Assembly: GCA_030670005.1 (NCBI GenBank)
Contig: DAOVCL010000078.1
Coordinates: 1 to 8,644, forward strand
From: Candidatus Zixiibacteriota bacterium
GTDB taxonomy: Bacteria; SM23-81; DAOVCL01
Direction of reading: 5' to 3'
DNA length: 8,644 bases
The translations under genes were made by a program, and so were the position numbers. The notes beneath the pieces were generated by a model that was not told the DNA's origin, made no database searches, and saw only the letters and a list, made by a program, of their open reading frames with translations. How positions within the stretch are numbered: the stretch's first letter is position 1; every line of letters starts with the position of its first letter. Positions 5,846-8,644 of the stretch are shown here, piece by piece.

Positions 5846-8644
5846 CTATGGAGTGATTTCCTTTAACTTTTTTATTGCCTCGAAGACCTCTTTTCTCCCT
5901 TTATCCTCCAGATAGCTCCATTTAAGCCTTTCCCCCTTTATCTGGGAACAGGAGGACTTGAATATGGATACACATTCCGCATAGTGCCTCAGCGCCCTCT
6001 GCAGGAACTTCCCCTCCTGATAAAGCTTGCCTATCTGATAGTTGCCCTTCCATTGGAGTTCTGGGATCTCCATTCCTCGGGCGAGATTGACCCCCTTCTC
6101 TAAAAACTTCAGCGCCCTCGATCTATTTCCCCAACTGCGGAGCCCCTCCACTTCCCCCCTAAGAAGATGGGCTCTGGCCAGAAGTTCCTTCTCTCCATGC
6201 CTCTCGGCTGTGGAGAGCGCCTCCTCGCAGTAACCCAGCCCCTCCTCATATTTCCCCTGTTCCAGAGAGATGTAACCCAGCTCCACAAATGTGTTCCCTC
6301 TGATCCTCTCATCTCCCAATTTCGTGGAAAACTCCAGAGCCTTCCTCAGGTTGTCCTCCGCCTGCTGGGGCTTCCCCTTGGCCAACTCCACTCTCCCTAG
6401 GAGATTGTATGCCTCTGCCAGGAGCAGCTTCTCCCCAGTTCTCTCCACCAGGGAGATGACTTTCTCTATAACCTTCCTCGCCTCCTCCACTCTGCCCAAG
6501 GTAAGGCAGGCTTCGGCAAAGTTGGTCAGAGTCACCGCCTCCAACTGAGAGTTCCCAATCAGCCTGCTCATCTTCAGGCCCTTGCTGTAGAGGCTCAGGG
6601 CCTGAGAGTACTTCCCCCTGGCAAAGTAGGTTATCCCTAAGTTGGTGTAACACATTGCGTCACCGAACCTATTCCCTATCTGGCGGAAGATCTCCTGGCT
6701 GGACTGGAAAAGGTCGGCTGCCTCCCGGTAATTCCCCTTATCTATGTGGATGCCAGCGATATTGTTCATACAGGATGCCTGGCCATTGGTATCCCCCACC
6801 CTCTGGTTAATCTCCAAGGATTTCTGAAAGTAGCTTAATGCCTTAGAGGGCTGACCCCCTACCTGGTAGATATTACCCAGGTTGATGTAGGAACCGGAGA
6901 CACCCATAATGTTTCCGATCCTCTCGGACATCTCCATACTGCGGGTATGGTAATCTACGGCTTTGCTGTGCTCCCCTTGCACGAAATGGATATTTCCCAG
7001 GTTGTTCAGCGAGGAGGAAATAGCCCTCTGATTTCCGAGCTTCTCCCTTATCCGCAGGCTCCTCTGGTAGAACTCCTCCGCCTTCTTGGGCTCCCCTCGG
7101 TAGAAGTAGGCATTTCCCAATACATTGTAAAGAAGCCCGCCCTCCCGACAGGTCCTCCCTCGACCCAAAACCTTTAAACCCTCCTCGCAGAGCTTCTCGC
7201 AGGAGTCAAAATTACCTTTCCTCAGCTCCACCATGGCCATGTTGGCCAGAAGCTCAGCGGGAAGCCTCCCCTTTGCCCCTTTACCAAGAAGTTCCATCCC
7301 CTGCTTAAGCGTCTGTAGGGATCTGTCATACTCTGCCCTCTTCTCCCAAACAGTGGCAAACTTGGTGTAGATCGCCGCCCTCTGACCCTTGTCCAGGGCC
7401 GAACCATAATCCCTTAGGGCCCGTTCATAGACGGCGATGGCCTCCTCCAGCTCACCGGTGTGGCCCAAGACCTCACCCAGCTCACCCAGGATTCTTGCCT
7501 TCAGCTTTGGTCTCCCCTTCCCTAAATTTTGCAGGGCCCACTGGAAGTAGGAGATAGAGGCCTGATTGCTATAGAGCTTCTTGGCCTTTAATCCCGCCTG
7601 CCAACAGTAGGTTGCCACCTTGGCCCCCCCCTGACCCCTCAGAAAGTGATAGGCAAGCTCCTCTATCCCCTTTGACCTCTTCTCCATTGCTATCCCCACC
7701 CTTTGGTGCATCCTCCTCTTCTCCTCTGACGGGATGCGGGAATAGACCAGGTTTGAGGTGGTCTGGTGGGAGATCTCACCCATAGCTGTCCCCGACTGCC
7801 AGCTTCTCCTTATCAGCCTCTTCCTCTCCAGATCATTCATAGGCTGGGTCAACTCTTCTGGAGCAAGGGACAAGACGACCGGCAAAATCTCAAGCTCAAC
7901 TGGATGGTTGATCACCGCCAAGGCCTGCAGGAGTTGAAGCTCTCCCCGGGTCAACTTCTCCAGCCTCTTCTCCATCACCCCATTGACCGAGGCAGGGATC
8001 TCAAAATCCGCCAACCTACTGGAGTCACATTTCCACTTCCCATCCTGACGGTAGAGTATGCCCTCCTCGGTGAGGGACTTCATGGTCTCCTCAATCAGCA
8101 GGGGGTTACCACCTGCCCGCTGGATTATCTTCTCCTCGACTTCATGGGGGACCTGAGTAACCCCCAGCATTGAGCCGATAAGTTCCCTCACCTCAGATTT
8201 CCCCAACCTCTCCAGGGGCAGGTTTTGGCAATAATCCTCATTTTCTATCTCCTTCAGAGAAGCTGGTATTTCCTCTTCATCCTGGAGGTTGGCACAGATG
8301 AGGATTCTCTCTTCCTTGCTGTTTCTCCCCAGATAGGAGAGAAGCTCCAGGTTGATCTCATCGGATAATTGGATGTCGATGAGGGCCAGAAGAAGGGGGT
8401 TGGAGGAGGAGACCTGGCAGAGGAAGGAGGTAATCGCATCGTGTAACCTCAACTTCTCCTGATCCGGCTCGAGCTCTGGCGATGGCTTGGCCTCGATCAG
8501 CGAGGGAAGTAGCTTTACCAGCTCCGATGAATACCTTTTCAGGGAGGGATCCTCCTTATCCAGGGTTCCCACAACCCCCCGCAGGATCTCCACCCACGGT
8601 TGATAAGGATCTCCCCCCTCCTGATAACACTTTCCACAGAAGAA
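5846..8644 (-). CDS. STAND/AAA_16-type ATPase with C-terminal TPR array, 5'-truncated by the window edge
   Basis: The gene is complete at its 3' end (TAG at 5848-5846), but its 5' end is beyond the right edge: the frame stays open to base 8644. The GTG at 8593, used here only to number residues, is not the likely start, because the 17 codons before it continue the family pattern (a Cys-Tyr-Gln-Glu stretch, then PYQPW). Residues 1-330 match the distal half of the AAA_16/STAND module found in Ser/Thr-kinase and adenylate-cyclase fusion proteins: a Walker B region (66-79), a GGNPLLIEE motif (161-169), a winged-helix-like segment (195-265) and a helix of the EEKRRMHQRVG type (290-300). Walker A must lie off the window. 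From about 365 to 865 there are roughly 12 TPR units, very regular with a 40-residue period from 485 to 840. A closing helical segment (870-915) looks family-typical, so the C-terminus is probably intact. The likely role is a cytoplasmic signalling scaffold or regulated switch. An upstream kinase domain is possible but unseen. The Walker B region departs from consensus (I72 and Q104; see findings). Confidence 0.85.
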   Translation of the reverse strand, partial: FFCGKCYQEGGDPYQPWVEILRGVVGTLDKEDPSLKRYSSELVKLLPSLIEAKPSPELEPDQEKLRLHDAITSFLCQVSSSNPLLLALIDIQLSDEINLELLSYLGRNSKEERILICANLQDEEEIPASLKEIENEDYCQNLPLERLGKSEVRELIGSMLGVTQVPHEVEEKIIQRAGGNPLLIEETMKSLTEEGILYRQDGKWKCDSSRLADFEIPASVNGVMEKRLEKLTRGELQLLQALAVINHPVELEILPVVLSLAPEELTQPMNDLERKRLIRRSWQSGTAMGEISHQTTSNLVYSRIPSEEKRRMHQRVGIAMEKRSKGIEELAYHFLRGQGGAKVATYCWQAGLKAKKLYSNQASISYFQWALQNLGKGRPKLKARILGELGEVLGHTGELEEAIAVYERALRDYGSALDKGQRAAIYTKFATVWEKRAEYDRSLQTLKQGMELLGKGAKGRLPAELLANMAMVELRKGNFDSCEKLCEEGLKVLGRGRTCREGGLLYNVLGNAYFYRGEPKKAEEFYQRSLRIREKLGNQRAISSSLNNLGNIHFVQGEHSKAVDYHTRSMEMSERIGNIMGVSGSYINLGNIYQVGGQPSKALSYFQKSLEINQRVGDTNGQASCMNNIAGIHIDKGNYREAADLFQSSQEIFRQIGNRFGDAMCYTNLGITYFARGKYSQALSLYSKGLKMSRLIGNSQLEAVTLTNFAEACLTLGRVEEARKVIEKVISLVERTGEKLLLAEAYNLLGRVELAKGKPQQAEDNLRKALEFSTKLGDERIRGNTFVELGYISLEQGKYEEGLGYCEEALSTAERHGEKELLARAHLLRGEVEGLRSWGNRSRALKFLEKGVNLARGMEIPELQWKGNYQIGKLYQEGKFLQRALRHYAECVSIFKSSCSQIKGERLKWSYLEDKGRKEVFEAIKKLKEITP
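6074..7141 (-). repeat. Tandem array of nine 40-residue TPR units
   Basis: Residues 485-840 of the ATPase-TPR protein repeat every 40 residues. Typical cores are NLGNIHFVQGEHSKAV (531-546), NLGNIYQVGGQPSKAL (571-586) and NLGITYFARGKYSQAL (651-666). Each has the TPR pattern of small residues at helix contacts (Gly/Ala at positions 8 and 20, Ala at 27), and several are followed by an R-x-x-G-(N/D) linker. The 40-residue period, rather than the classical 34, is that of kinesin-light-chain or LGN-type TPRs, which form a groove for peptide or partner binding. Three less regular units precede it (about 365-480) and one follows (about 847-880). Confidence 0.85.

Noticed and set aside
6309..6653. A 114-codon open frame on the minus strand within the TPR region
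   Set aside because: It is a shifted-frame shadow of the TPR array; the in-frame reading keeps the 40-residue repeat.
7766..8173. A 135-codon open frame on the plus strand
   Set aside because: It lies wholly antisense to the STAND module, which has clear family motifs. Its own translation shows no domain.
8591..8593. GTG as the start codon of the ATPase-TPR gene
   Set aside because: The frame is open to the window edge, the residues upstream fit the family (CYQEGGDPYQPW), and the nearest AGGAGG (8622-8617) is 23 nt away, too far to serve this codon.

Overview
The window is a single block of bacterial signal-transduction genes, all on the minus strand and packed end to end. No intergenic gap exceeds 27 nt. 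There is no tRNA, rRNA, CRISPR array, mobile element or convincing terminator. Strong AGGAGG Shine-Dalgarno sequences, ATG and GTG starts, and the GAF/PAS/histidine-kinase content all point to a bacterium. The sense strand is purine-rich, and arginine is often written AGG or AGA. This fits a mid-GC, perhaps thermophilic or deep-branching uncultured lineage, but I cannot name a phylum from the sequence alone.

In transcription order (right to left) the layout is as follows. (1) From the right edge to 5846 lies the 3' part of a large gene. It encodes the distal half of an AAA_16/STAND-type ATPase module followed by a long TPR superhelix; its 5' end is outside the window. In relatives this ATPase-TPR unit often sits behind a Ser/Thr protein kinase domain, so one may lie upstream (inference). 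(2) 5818-2966 encodes a 950-residue soluble hybrid sensor histidine kinase, GAF-PAS-GAF-GAF-HisKA-HATPase, with every catalytic box intact. (3) 2938-1292 encodes a 548-residue GAF-PAS-GAF protein with no output domain, ending in a coiled coil. (4) From 1295 to the left edge runs the 5' part of a membrane sensor gene: about eight transmembrane helices, then an extracytoplasmic CHASE/Cache-like domain. Its 3' end is outside the window.

The spacings are 27 nt, 27 nt and a 4-nt ATGA overlap, so the four genes are almost certainly one transcript. Together they look like an operon-encoded, split version of the multi-sensor kinases that elsewhere carry STAND-TPR, GAF/PAS and histidine-kinase parts on one chain. 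Three observations deserve most attention: the ATPase module has lost residues normally conserved around Walker B; the N-terminal GAF plus signalling helix of the histidine kinase is duplicated in the following kinase-less gene; and the last gene encodes a membrane sensor with an unfamiliar multi-helix N-terminus. No response regulator is visible, so the phosphate acceptor is unknown.
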